64,000 nucleotides of DNA from Pseudarthrobacter sp. Fe7 (GTDB lineage: Bacteria > Actinomycetota > Actinomycetes > Actinomycetales > Micrococcaceae). A program made the position numbers and the translations under genes. This document shows positions 1 through 7,773 of the stretch, piece by piece. Within the stretch, counting starts at the first letter, position 1. Every line of letters begins with the position of its first letter. The stretch is from positions 992,001 through 1,056,000 of the forward strand of contig CP099977.1 in the NCBI GenBank assembly GCA_024372495.1, in the 5' to 3' direction. The notes below the pieces were generated by a model. The model searched no databases, was not told the DNA's origin, and saw only the letters and a program-made list of their open reading frames with translations.

Positions 1-699
1 TCGTTCACCCTGGTCAGCCACATCGGCTACATGGTGTTCGGGCTGGCCATGTCCTCGGCTGTAGGGCTGGCAGCGGCGGTCTTCTACGTGGCCCACCACA
101 TCACCATCCAGACCAGCCTCTTCCTGGTCACCGGCCTTATTGAGCGCCGCGGCGGCAGCTCGTCCGTGGACCGGTTGGGCGGCCTGGCCAAGCTGTCACC
201 CATGCTGGCCCTGCTGTTCTTCATCCCCGGCATGAATCTGGCCGGCATCCCGCCGTTCTCCGGGTTCCTGGGCAAGGTGGGCCTGCTCCAGGCCGGTGTG
301 CAGCTGGGCACGCCGCTGGCCTACGCGCTGGTGATCGGCGGGGTGGTGACCAGCCTCCTGACGCTGCTGGCCATCGCCAGGGTTTGGAACCGCGCATTCT
401 GGCGCCGCCCCACCGACGCCGAACATCCGGATCCGGTGCTCCTTGCCACTCCTGCGGGGAGAATTTCCGGCCCGGGCGCCAAGGTCAACAACACCGTGAC
501 GCTCCTGCCGCGCACCATGGTGGGCTCCACGGCAGGCCTTGTGGTCCTCGGTGTTGCCCTGAGCGTCTTCGCCGGGCCGCTGTTCGGTCTTTCGGACCGG
601 GCCGCCCGGGACATGCTTGACCGGACTCCCTACATCCAGGCCGTGCTGGGCGAGGGCACCGCCGTCCCGGGCACAACCGCTGCGGGAGGAGGACGATGA
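1..699 (+). CDS. mnhD: Na+/H+ antiporter subunit D (C-terminal part, cut by window edge)
   Basis: The reading frame is open from base 1, so the 5' part lies outside the window; 232 residues are visible. It is the C-terminal portion of an NADH-quinone-oxidoreductase-like membrane subunit (MnhD/MrpD) that conducts ions in the multi-subunit Mrp antiporter. The visible part starts at a typical SHIGYMVFGLAM helix and includes the AGIPPFSGFLGK segment, which is characteristic of the NuoL/M/N and MrpA/D family, followed by further hydrophobic helices. Its TGA overlaps the ATG of the next gene (ATGA), so the D, E, F and G genes are translationally coupled. The identification rests on sequence motifs and on the unmistakable E-F-G genes downstream. 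Confidence 0.9.
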   Translation, partial: SFTLVSHIGYMVFGLAMSSAVGLAAAVFYVAHHITIQTSLFLVTGLIERRGGSSSVDRLGGLAKLSPMLALLFFIPGMNLAGIPPFSGFLGKVGLLQAGVQLGTPLAYALVIGGVVTSLLTLLAIARVWNRAFWRRPTDAEHPDPVLLATPAGRISGPGAKVNNTVTLLPRTMVGSTAGLVVLGVALSVFAGPLFGLSDRAARDMLDRTPYIQAVLGEGTAVPGTTAAGGGR

Positions 700-1241
700 G
701 CCGCCAACGCATTTCCCTGCGCCAGGAACTGCCGCTCCTGGTCTGGCTGGTGATCGTCTGGGGAGCCCTGTGGCAGGACTTCAGCCCCGGCAACCTGTTG
801 TTCGGTGCCCTGCTGGCCGTGGGCGTGGCCCGGCTTTTCTACCTTCCGCCGGTGGAGCTCAGCGGCCGCTTCAACGTCCTCTACGCCGTGCCCTTTGCCC
901 TGGCTTTCGTAGGCAAAGTGGTGGTGGCCAGCGCCCAGGTTCTGTACCTCGGCACGGTCCGCGGCCCCAAGGTTGGCAACGCAGTGATCGCGGTGAAGCT
1001 GCGGAGCCATCAGGACCTGATCGTCACGGCCACCGGACACGTCATCTCCCTGATCCCGGGGTCACTGGTGGTGGAGGTGGACCGCTCCACGTCCACCCTG
1101 TACCTGCACGCACTCAACATCACCTCCAAGGAGGACGTGGAGGGCCTGCGGAACGAAGTGCGGTCCATCGAGGCCGGCCTGATCCGCATCATGGGCAGCC
1201 CGGAGGAACTCGAAGAAGTGCGTAGGGAGGCCACCGCATGA
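696..1241 (+). CDS. mnhE: Na+/H+ antiporter subunit E
   Basis: A 181-residue membrane protein of the MnhE/MrpE family, part of the Mrp cation/proton antiporter used for Na+ and alkali tolerance. The N-terminal third carries two to three hydrophobic helices (LLVWLVIVWGALW, then LLFGALLAVGVARLF). The C-terminal half is soluble and contains the family's typical stretch around VTATGHVISLIPGSLVVEVD. It starts at the ATG that overlaps the mnhD stop and its own stop overlaps the mnhF start (ATGA), so it sits in one operon with both neighbours. Length is normal for the family, and nothing is missing. Confidence 0.93.
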   Translation: MSRQRISLRQELPLLVWLVIVWGALWQDFSPGNLLFGALLAVGVARLFYLPPVELSGRFNVLYAVPFALAFVGKVVVASAQVLYLGTVRGPKVGNAVIAVKLRSHQDLIVTATGHVISLIPGSLVVEVDRSTSTLYLHALNITSKEDVEGLRNEVRSIEAGLIRIMGSPEELEEVRREATA

Positions 1242-1516
1242 TGCAGCTTGTCCTGGCTGTCACAGCCGTCATTTTCTCGCTGGCAGCGGCCGGCGCCATC
1301 GTCAGGATCGCCCGCGGCCCGTCGCTGCTGGACCGGGTGCTGGCTGCCGATGTGCTGCTCGCCATCCTGGGCGGGTCGCTGTGCATCGATATGGCCGTGA
1401 ACCGGCACCTGAACAACCTGATGCTGGTGGTGGCCATCTCCATCATCGGGTTCATCGGGTCCGTGACGGTGGCCCGGTTCGTGGCGGACCGGAGGGTGAA
1501 GCCCAATGAATCCTGA
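1238..1516 (+). CDS. mnhF: Na+/H+ antiporter subunit F
   Basis: A 92-residue protein with three transmembrane helices. The motif ARGPSLLDRVLAADVL is diagnostic of MnhF/MrpF. It is a small membrane subunit of the Mrp antiporter. Its ATG overlaps the mnhE stop by four bases, and its 3' end overlaps the start of mnhG by 11 bases, which is the classical E-F-G arrangement. Length is as expected. Confidence 0.93.
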   Translation: MMQLVLAVTAVIFSLAAAGAIVRIARGPSLLDRVLAADVLLAILGGSLCIDMAVNRHLNNLMLVVAISIIGFIGSVTVARFVADRRVKPNES

Positions 1517-1910
1517 CTTCTCCGGGCCTGATGGCTGGATCGATGCCGTCTCGGCGGTGTTCATGGTGGTGGGGGCACTCATGTCCCTGGGCGCCGCGAT
1601 TGGCCTGCTGCGCTTCCCGGACCTGCTGAGCCGCATGCACGCCGCCACCAAGCCCCAGGTGCTGGGCCTGTTCCTGCTGCTGGCGGCCATCGGACTGCAG
1701 ATGCGGACGTGGTGGGTGTGGCCGGTCCTGGTGGTGGCGTGGATCTTCCAGCTGCTCACGGTGCCCGTGTCCGCCCACATGGTGGGCCGCGCCGGCTACC
1801 GCACCAAACACCTGCACCGGGAGCTGCTCACCGCCGACGAGCCTGGAGGCCGTGGTGCAAAAGCCGCCGCCGAGGCCGCCCTGAAGGACAACCCCGACGA
1901 CGGCCGGTAG
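1506..1910 (+). CDS. mnhG: Na+/H+ antiporter subunit G
   Basis: A 134-residue MnhG/MrpG subunit, the last gene of the Mrp operon. Three hydrophobic helices occupy roughly residues 10-85 and include the family motif GLLRFPDLLSRMHAATKPQ. The C-terminal ~40 residues are a charged cytoplasmic tail. It begins inside the end of mnhF. A convergent small gene (DUF4235) starts to be read only 20 bases beyond its stop, so the operon ends here. I see no obvious terminator hairpin. Confidence 0.93.
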   Translation: MNPDFSGPDGWIDAVSAVFMVVGALMSLGAAIGLLRFPDLLSRMHAATKPQVLGLFLLLAAIGLQMRTWWVWPVLVVAWIFQLLTVPVSAHMVGRAGYRTKHLHRELLTADEPGGRGAKAAAEAALKDNPDDGR

Positions 1911-1929
1911 CGCTCGCTGGGGAGTGCTG

Positions 1930-2193
1930 CTAGACGATGTCCTGGGTCTTGGCGAACCGCGTGATGGCGCGCTGGGTGCCTCGGTTTGCCAGGACCTGGA
2001 TGATGGCGCTGACCGACGCCGAGATCAGCGCGAAGGTCAGGGCCGACCGCAGGCTGGTGGGCACATCCTCGTTCTTGCCGGTGGGCGCTTTCTGCCCGGT
2101 GGTCTTTTCCCAGATGGTGTTGACCAGCTTGGTGCCGGCCAGGCCTGCACCGAGGCTCACGGCTGTCCCGAGCAGTTTGATGAGAAGGTTCAT
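1930..2193 (-). CDS. DUF4235 family small membrane protein
   Basis: An 87-residue protein. The start is the ATG at 2193, chosen because an AAGGAGT ribosome site lies just upstream (about 2201-2208). It has an N-terminal amphipathic or membrane helix (LLGTAVSLGAGLAGTKLV), a charged linker (EKTTGQKAPTGKNEDVPT) and a second hydrophobic helix (ALTFALISASVSAIIQVLA). This layout matches the DUF4235 family common in actinobacteria, whose function is unknown. It is convergent with mnhG and probably a single-gene transcript. Confidence 0.75.
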   Translation of the reverse strand: MNLLIKLLGTAVSLGAGLAGTKLVNTIWEKTTGQKAPTGKNEDVPTSLRSALTFALISASVSAIIQVLANRGTQRAITRFAKTQDIV

Positions 2194-2330
2194 TCCAGAT
2201 ACTCCTTGCGGGCGGAAAACGGACTGCTCCCAGCCTAGCCTCACACCCGCCCCGGTCAGGGCAAGGGCGTGGCCGGCTGGGGCGGCTTGATGGACTGATA
2301 GGGACTGGTGGACTACCGCGGCGGGTTGGC

Positions 2331-2579
2331 TCAACCGGCCGGAGGCCCGGTGCGGAACTTGACCAGCTTGTGCGTGCCGTCGCAATAGGGCTTGATGGCG
2401 GACGCCCCGCACCGGCACAGGGCAACGGTTTTCCGCTCCCGGGGTACCGCGTCACCCGACGGGGTCACAATCTCGAACTCACCCCTGACAATCAGGGGCC
2501 CGTCCGGGCAGACCACGATGGAGCCCGCGGCGGACTCCGGGTCCACGTCGGCTCCTGTTCCCTTCTGTTCGGGGTTCAT
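2331..2579 (-). CDS. CDGSH-type iron-sulfur domain protein
   Basis: An 82-residue protein with the CDGSH-family 2Fe-2S ligand pattern: CRCGAS, then about 10 residues later YCDGTHK (three Cys and one His, with Thr in place of the usual Ser). Such domains bind a redox-active 2Fe-2S cluster. The gene lies 58 bases downstream of the iron-containing redox enzyme on the same strand, so the two are probably co-transcribed. The ribosome site is weak, which fits coupling to the upstream gene. The partnership with a heme-oxygenase-like iron enzyme suggests a shared iron or redox role, but the substrate is unknown. Confidence 0.82.
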   Translation of the reverse strand: MNPEQKGTGADVDPESAAGSIVVCPDGPLIVRGEFEIVTPSGDAVPRERKTVALCRCGASAIKPYCDGTHKLVKFRTGPPAG

Positions 2580-2637
2580 GCCTGGACCGTATCCATCGTT
2601 GTTGCCGGGTTGCCCGGTCCGGGGCGGGTCGCGAGTG

Positions 2638-3693
2638 TCACGCTGCCGCCGGCATCGATGCCCGCAGCGAAGTCCGTCCAGCGTCCCAGGAGGACATGAG
2701 GTGGGCGGAAAGGCGGCTGTCGAGGGCCATGGCGGCAGTTGCCCCAAACAACACGTCCGCCAGGAGGGAGGGCTCGGCCTCCACCAGGCCGCCGGCCAGG
2801 TCCCGCCCCGCGATCTGTTCGTGGACGGCATCGGCCTCCACATGCTCGTCGAAGTAGCGGGTCATATCCGCGCCGAAACCGTGCCGGCGGAATCCGTTGC
2901 CGTAGAAACGGTTGGGCTGGGAGGACGTCATTTCGTAGATTGCCAGGTGGCCGGTGATGGCACCCCGGAGGCGCCGGTTGAGGCCGCAGAGTGACATGAG
3001 GTTCACGGATGCAAGCGAGATGGCGGGAACGGCATCGACGTAGGCGCCGTAGCTGTCGTCCAGGCCCAGGCCGCGCATGGTGCGGGCGAAGAGTGCGCTG
3101 TGCATCCGTTCGGGCCTGCCGCCGCCGTATTCGTCCGCCTGGATTTCCACCAGGGCCGCCTTGGGCCTTCCGCTGAGGCGGGGAATGGCCCACGTGTGCG
3201 GATCGGCTTCCTTCAGCTGGTATATGGATTTGTGGACCAGGAATTCCTTGAGCTGCGCCAGGCTTGCTTTCCTGGCGACGTAGCGGGACACGCTGGGGCC
3301 CGTGTCCGTGGCGGCGAGGCCGAACAGGACATCGGCCACGGCATCGCTGGTCATGGCAATCCCGGCGGGCGGCTCGAAGGTCCCGGCGGCCTGGTGGGCT
3401 GCGGTGCGGAGGGCGGCCTCGAACGGTTCCTCGAGCAGCCGCCGGACCTTGATCAGGTCCGGCTCCCATTCCCAGGTGTCCGGTACGCCGTCCAGGCCCG
3501 AGTAATGGAGTTCGTAAAGGCAGAAGAGGGTCAACTGGATGTCCTCATCGCCGATGATGTCTCCGGCTCCGGCCACATGCCCTGCCACCACGCGGTACAG
3601 ATGGTCCAGGTCAGGCCCGGCGGCGTCCGGAGCCTGGGAAAGGACATTGAACAGTGCGCTGCTGACGCGGCCCCTGGATTCCGGGATTTTCAT
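2638..3693 (-). CDS. iron-containing redox enzyme family protein (heme-oxygenase-like fold)
   Basis: A 351-residue protein. I chose the ATG at 3693 (MKIPESRGRVSSALF...) because it has an AAGGAG site and matches the usual N-terminus of the family; another ATG at 3759 also has a GGAGG site and would add 22 residues. The sequence resembles the heme-oxygenase/TenA-like 'iron-containing redox enzyme' family of actinobacteria. A C-terminal helix carries EHVEADAVHE, a plausible metal-binding pair, followed by a long hydrophobic helix. The CDGSH gene follows in the same direction. The physiological substrate is not known. Confidence 0.72.
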   Translation of the reverse strand: MKIPESRGRVSSALFNVLSQAPDAAGPDLDHLYRVVAGHVAGAGDIIGDEDIQLTLFCLYELHYSGLDGVPDTWEWEPDLIKVRRLLEEPFEAALRTAAHQAAGTFEPPAGIAMTSDAVADVLFGLAATDTGPSVSRYVARKASLAQLKEFLVHKSIYQLKEADPHTWAIPRLSGRPKAALVEIQADEYGGGRPERMHSALFARTMRGLGLDDSYGAYVDAVPAISLASVNLMSLCGLNRRLRGAITGHLAIYEMTSSQPNRFYGNGFRRHGFGADMTRYFDEHVEADAVHEQIAGRDLAGGLVEAEPSLLADVLFGATAAMALDSRLSAHLMSSWDAGRTSLRASMPAAA

Positions 3694-3791
3694 GGTGCTC
3701 CTTGGTTCGGCCGCGCTGATGACGGGAACGAACGCTGGACTGCCCATGGCGGCTCCCATGCCTGTCCTCCGCCAAACCCCTGAAGACAATA

Positions 3792-3809
3792 TAGTAAGCA
3801 TGATTACTA
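3792..3809 (-). promoter_or_regulatory. palindrome in the promoter region of the iron-redox/CDGSH pair
   Basis: TAGTAA at 3792-3797 and TTACTA at 3804-3809 form a perfect inverted repeat around a 6-base spacer, about 100 bases upstream of the chosen start. On the minus strand it contains a -10-like TACTAT, so a repressor could sit on the promoter. Related TAAGCATG sequences occur near two other minus-strand genes in this window. Confidence 0.4.
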
Positions 3810-3861
3810 ATAAAAGCTAAGCAGCGTCCCTCGGGACGCCCCTGTGCTGATCAGGCAGCGC

Positions 3862-4405
3862 CTAGTCAGTCAGCGCCGACCCAAGGACGTCGCGCAGCGC
3901 CTCAACCACAAGGTCATGGTCCTGCAGTTGCGGAAGCCCGGACACGGCCACTGTTGCCACCGCACCAACGCCCGTCACGTAAATCGGAAACGCCCCGCCA
4001 TGCGCGGCATACCGGGACTGGTCGAACCAGGCGTTGTCCTCGATCCGGCCACCACCGAGCCGGCCGCGCAGTCCCACCAGGAGTGACGGCACCTCATGCC
4101 GGGCGGCAGTGCGCTGCTTGGCGCGGATCCAGTGCCCGTTGTCCGGGGTGGCGCCCGGCAGTGGGACGTGGAACAGCACCTGGTCACCCTTCGAGATGCC
4201 GATGACGATGGGGAGGCCCCGCTCCTTGCCCAGGCTCCACGAGAAGCAGGCCCAGGTTCAATGAGTCATCCAGCGAAAAGCCGGGGAACTGGAGTTCCCG
4301 GAGCTCCGCCTCGACCCGGACAATCAGCGCCTCCAGCGAGCCTTCCGGCTGGGCGTCGCTGGAATCAGGATCGAACCCGGTCACATCCGGTGGATTGGCG
4401 CTCAT
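3862..4405 (-). CDS. heme-degrading domain protein (UPF0303/DUF336 family), frame broken by one base
   Basis: Two overlapping frames together give one ~180-residue protein of the UPF0303 family. The N-terminal part (start ATG 4405, after GAGGG) contains ELQFPGFSLDDSLNLGLLLVE. The C-terminal part contains FHVPLPGATPDNGHWIRAK and YAAHGGAFPIYV. The frames join if the AGGCT at 4232-4236 is read as AGCT: one extra base turns GAG-CTG into GAG-CCTG. This is one of the AGCT-centred insertions described in the findings, so the gene is probably intact in the organism. Biochemical function of the family is poorly defined. Confidence 0.75.
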
Positions 4406-4496
4406 GGCCCTCAATCTACCCCTGCCAGGTGTAAACTTGACCTCGCCCGAACCGGGCGAATATTGAGCGTTACCCACTGAAAAGCAACACTAAATA

Positions 4497-4616
4497 CGAC
4501 AGGGGAGCGCCGCCGTCGGAAATCCTGGCAAGCCAGGCACCGCAGGTGGGCGCTGAGAGTGCGGACAGCCGCAGACCCTCGAACCTGATCCGGTTAGTAC
4601 CGGCGCAAGGGAGTCG
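4497..4616 (+). promoter_or_regulatory. TPP (thiamine pyrophosphate) riboswitch
   Basis: This has the hallmarks of a THI-box: the P1 strand CGACAGGGGAGCGCC, then the conserved CTGAGAGTGCGGACA-like segment (GGCGCTGAGAGTGCGGACAG, about 4549-4568), then ACCCTCGAACCTGATCCGGT with TACCGGCGCAAGGGAG closing the aptamer. CGAC (4497-4500) pairs with GTCG (4613-4616). It lies directly upstream of a thiamine-precursor transporter operon, as expected for TPP control. High TPP should shut down the genes downstream. Confidence 0.95.
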
Positions 4617-4632
4617 AGTTCTCGAAGTGTCG

Positions 4633-4660
4633 GGGCTGCACGGCAACAGGCCGTCAGCCC
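4633..4660 (+). promoter_or_regulatory. hairpin between TPP aptamer and ykoE, possible expression platform
   Basis: GGGCTG (4633-4638) pairs with CAGCCC (4655-4660) and ACGGC (4640-4644) with GCCGT (4650-4654), leaving a 5-base loop and one bulged base. No U-tract follows; a pyrimidine stretch leads into the AGGAGG ribosome site of ykoE. It may be a terminator without a U-tract or a structure that affects translation start. The position relative to the aptamer is suggestive only. Confidence 0.45.
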
Positions 4661-4696
4661 GGTCCACTTTCCCCTCCTGTTTCCCAGGAGGATCAC

Positions 4697-5320
4697 ATGA
4701 GTACTGCAGCAATCAAGAAGACCACCAGTAAGTCCTGGCGCGTCGTGGACATCGTCGTCGCCGCGCTGGTGGCCATCGCGGGCGGCGTCATTTTCTGGGC
4801 CTGGGACCAGGGGGCCGCCGCGCTGTCCGCCCCCATGAATGCCGCCTACCCGCCGCTAACCGGGCTGCTCGCCGGCGGCTGGATGATTCCCGGCGTGCTG
4901 GGAATGCTCATCGTCCGCAAGCCCGGAGCCGCCCTGTTCTGCGAGACCGTGGCCGCCACCGGAGAGCTGCTTATGGGCTCCCAGTACGGCGCCTCGGTCC
5001 TGTTCTCCGGTTTCATCCAGGGCCTGGGTGCGGAGATCATCTTTGCGGTCTTCGTCTACCGCAAGTTCAACCTGCCCGTTTCCCTGCTGGCCGGCGCCGC
5101 GGCTGGATTCTTCTGCGGCCTGAATGACTCGTTTGCCCCGTGGGGCTGGAACATCGCCTACTCCGGCGCGGACAAGCTCGCCTACATCGTCCTCACCACC
5201 GTTTCCGGCGCCATCCTGGCCGGCGCCCTGTCCTGGCTCGCCACCCGGGGCCTGGCCCGCACCGGCGTGCTGAGCTCCTTCGCCTCCCGCAAGGCTGCCA
5301 CGGAGCCCGTCTTCTCCTGA
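4697..5320 (+). CDS. ykoE: ECF transporter S component, YkoE-type (thiamine/HMP precursor binding)
   Basis: A 207-residue integral membrane protein with about five or six hydrophobic helices and short loops, of the YkoE family. It is the substrate-binding S component of an energy-coupling-factor importer for thiamine or its hydroxymethylpyrimidine precursor. A strong AGGAGG site precedes the ATG. It follows a TPP riboswitch, and the ATPase (ykoD) and T-component (ykoC) genes follow immediately, with a TGATG overlap. The whole set matches the YkoEDC system, so substrate assignment rests on riboswitch plus family. Confidence 0.88.
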   Translation: MSTAAIKKTTSKSWRVVDIVVAALVAIAGGVIFWAWDQGAAALSAPMNAAYPPLTGLLAGGWMIPGVLGMLIVRKPGAALFCETVAATGELLMGSQYGASVLFSGFIQGLGAEIIFAVFVYRKFNLPVSLLAGAAAGFFCGLNDSFAPWGWNIAYSGADKLAYIVLTTVSGAILAGALSWLATRGLARTGVLSSFASRKAATEPVFS

Positions 5321-6867
5321 TGGCACCCTCCCCGGACGCCGCGGGCACGGTCCGCCCTGCCGCCGTCAGTGCCCGAGGCTGGGGCTGGCGGCATGCCGGC
5401 AGGGCCAAACCCGCCGTCCACGGCCTTGACCTGGACATCGCCCCCGGCGAACGGCTGCTCCTGCTGGGGCCCTCCGGCGCCGGGAAGTCCACGCTTCTCC
5501 ACGCGCTCGCGGGCGTGCTGGGGGACATTAACGACGACGGCGAGGCAGGCGATGCCGACGAGTCCGGTTCGCTGCTGGTGGACGGCGCCCTGCCCCGCGC
5601 CCGGCGCGGCCGCGCCGGCCTGATGCAGCAGGACCCCGAAACGCAGGTGGTCCTGTCCCGTGTGGGGGACGACGTCGCGTTCGGCGCCGAAAACCTTGCG
5701 GTGCCCCGCGACGCCATCTGGCCCCGCGTGCACGAGGCGCTTGCCGACGTCGGCCTCTCCCATCTCCCGCTGGACCACCCGACGTCGGCCCTGTCCGGCG
5801 GTCAGAAGCAGCGCCTGGCGCTGGCCGGCATCCTGGCCATGCGCCCAGGCCTGATCCTGCTGGACGAGCCCACGGCCAACCTGGACCCGGACGGAGTGCT
5901 GGAGGTCCGGGACGCGGTGGCACGTTCCCTGGACAAAACCGGCGCCACGCTGGTGGTGGTGGAGCACCGGGTGTCCGTGTGGAAGGACCTGGTGGACCGG
6001 ATCGTGGTCCTGCAGCCCGGTTCGGCGGCCGATCCTGCCGTGCTCCTGGACGGGCCGCCGGACCGGGTGCTCAATGAGGCGCGCACCATGCTTGCCGCAG
6101 CCGGCGTATGGGTGCCCGGTTACGTGCCCGCGACCCGCGCCCGCGCCGCCGCCCCGGCATCCGGTGCAGGCAGCCTGCTGCTGGCAGCGGAACAACTGGG
6201 TGTTTCCCGCGAACGTCCCCGCCGCAGAGGCTTCCGGACGATTCCGCCGGTGCCGGTCCAGGAGGGCGTGGCCGCGCAGGTCCGCGCCGGGCAGGCCCTT
6301 GCCATTACTGGCCCCAACGGCGCCGGAAAGTCCACATTCGCGCTGACCCTGGCCGGGCTGCTGGAGCCGGTGTCCGGAAAGGTCTCCGCCACGCTGGAGC
6401 TCAGCCGCGGCGCCGGCATCGACCCCTACAAGTGGAAAGCCGAGCAGCTGATCTCGCGCGTGGGCACGGTGTTCCAGGAGCCGGAGCACCAGTTTGTCAC
6501 CGGGAAGGTGCTTGACGAACTGCTCTTCGGCCCCCGCCACCTGGGCCACGGCGAGGACCGGGTTGAGGAGCTGCTGGAGCGGCTGCGGCTCACCCAGTTG
6601 GTGGACGCCAACCCCTATACGCTCTCCGGCGGTGAGAAGCGGCGGCTGTCCGTGGCCACCGTGCTGGCCGCCAGCCCCCAGGTCCTGATCCTGGACGAGC
6701 CCACGTTCGGGCAGGACGCCAACACGTGGGCCGAACTGGCATCATTCCTGTCCGAGCTCCTGGATGCCGGCACCGCGGTGGTGTCCGTGACCCATGATGC
6801 CGAATTCACGGAGGCCCTGGGCGGGGCGGAGTTGCGGATGGCTGCGGCGGAAGCGGTGGCGCCATGA
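5320..6867 (+). CDS. ykoD: ECF transporter ATPase with two ABC domains, YkoD-type
   Basis: A 515-residue protein with two fused ABC ATPase domains. Domain 1 (residues ~15-235) has Walker A GPSGAGKST, signature LSGGQKQRLALAG and Walker B LILLDEPTANLDPDG. Domain 2 (~275-510) has GPNGAGKST, LSGGEKRRLSVAT and VLILDEPTFGQD. Two fused domains are typical of YkoD. It starts at an ATG sharing bases with the ykoE stop (TGATG) and ends by overlapping ykoC (ATGA), so all three are coupled. It powers uptake of the thiamine precursor bound by YkoE. Confidence 0.92.
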   Translation: MAPSPDAAGTVRPAAVSARGWGWRHAGRAKPAVHGLDLDIAPGERLLLLGPSGAGKSTLLHALAGVLGDINDDGEAGDADESGSLLVDGALPRARRGRAGLMQQDPETQVVLSRVGDDVAFGAENLAVPRDAIWPRVHEALADVGLSHLPLDHPTSALSGGQKQRLALAGILAMRPGLILLDEPTANLDPDGVLEVRDAVARSLDKTGATLVVVEHRVSVWKDLVDRIVVLQPGSAADPAVLLDGPPDRVLNEARTMLAAAGVWVPGYVPATRARAAAPASGAGSLLLAAEQLGVSRERPRRRGFRTIPPVPVQEGVAAQVRAGQALAITGPNGAGKSTFALTLAGLLEPVSGKVSATLELSRGAGIDPYKWKAEQLISRVGTVFQEPEHQFVTGKVLDELLFGPRHLGHGEDRVEELLERLRLTQLVDANPYTLSGGEKRRLSVATVLAASPQVLILDEPTFGQDANTWAELASFLSELLDAGTAVVSVTHDAEFTEALGGAELRMAAAEAVAP

Positions 6868-7664
6868 GGCAGGAACTCACCCTGAGCGGCAACAGCGCCC
6901 TCCTGGCCCGCGCCAATCCACTCAGCAAGTTTGCGGCCGTCCTGCTCATCACTGCCGTCCTGGCACTGTCCATCGACTGGGTATCGGCCTCCGTGGCCCT
7001 GGTCTTCGAACTGCTGCTGTTTCCCCTGGCCGGGCTCACCGTGTCCCTGCTGTGGCAGCGCGGGTGGCCGCTGATCCTCGCCGCCGCCATTGGGGGCTGG
7101 AGCACCTCCATCCTGGCGCCGGACAGCGGACGGATCCTGCTCGACGCCGGCATCTGGACCATGAGCGAAGGTTCCCTCCAGCTGGGGATCGGCTTCCTGC
7201 TGCGCGGCTTTGCCATTGCCCTGCCCGCGGTGCTCCTGATGAGCTGCACCGATCCCACTGACCTCGCCGACGCGCTGGCGCAGAAAGCCCGCCTGCCGCA
7301 CCGGTTCGTCCTGGGAACCCTGGCCGCGATGCGCCTGGTGGGGCTCATGGCCGAGGAATGGCAGACCATCGGGATGGCGCGCCGGGCCCGCGGCGTGGGT
7401 GCCCGCGGCAGCCTGGGCCAGCGGGTGAAGGCGACACTGGGGCAGAGCTTCGGGCTGCTGGTGCAGGCAATCCGCCGTGCGTCCAGGCTCGCCGTGACCA
7501 TGGAAGCACGGGGTTTCGGCGGGGGACCGAGGACCTGGGCCAGGGCGTCCACCTTCAGCCTGCTGGACCTCTGGGTGGTGGCCGGGGGTGTCCTGGTGGC
7601 CGCACTGGCCCTTTTTGCGGCAGTGACCGCGGGCACGTGGAACATGGTGTGGCTGGGCAGCTAA
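6864..7664 (+). CDS. ykoC: ECF transporter T component, YkoC-type
   Basis: A 266-residue CbiQ/EcfT-family transmembrane protein. It starts with the usual cytosolic segment and ANPLSKF motif, has about five membrane helices, and carries two coupling-helix motifs of the type A-R-x-A-R-G (MARRARGVGARG and MEARGFGGGPR), which touch the ATPase domains. It couples ATP hydrolysis by YkoD to YkoE. It overlaps the ykoD stop by four bases and ends the riboswitch-controlled operon. Confidence 0.9.
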   Translation: MRQELTLSGNSALLARANPLSKFAAVLLITAVLALSIDWVSASVALVFELLLFPLAGLTVSLLWQRGWPLILAAAIGGWSTSILAPDSGRILLDAGIWTMSEGSLQLGIGFLLRGFAIALPAVLLMSCTDPTDLADALAQKARLPHRFVLGTLAAMRLVGLMAEEWQTIGMARRARGVGARGSLGQRVKATLGQSFGLLVQAIRRASRLAVTMEARGFGGGPRTWARASTFSLLDLWVVAGGVLVAALALFAAVTAGTWNMVWLGS

Positions 7665-7734
7665 GACGACCCAGGAAGCCGGTCTATCGCATGTGGCGGG
7701 TAAACCCTTTCCTGATTGACTCACGGAAGGCCTG

Positions 7735-7762
7735 TTGGGATCCCGCGTAACTCATTTATGAT
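7735..7762 (+). promoter_or_regulatory. candidate promoter of the HTH-MurA gene
   Basis: TTGGGA (7735-7740) and TATGAT (7757-7762) lie 16 bases apart, ending 11 bases before the ATG at 7774. If used, transcription would start almost at the start codon, giving a very short leader. No clear Shine-Dalgarno site is present, which fits a near-leaderless mRNA. Confidence 0.35.
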
Positions 7763-7773
7763 ATATTCGCGGT

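Noticed and set aside
5182..6549. Minus-strand frame opposite the ykoD ATPase
   Set aside because: Shadow of the ABC ATPase gene, with His/Gln/Gly-biased composition.
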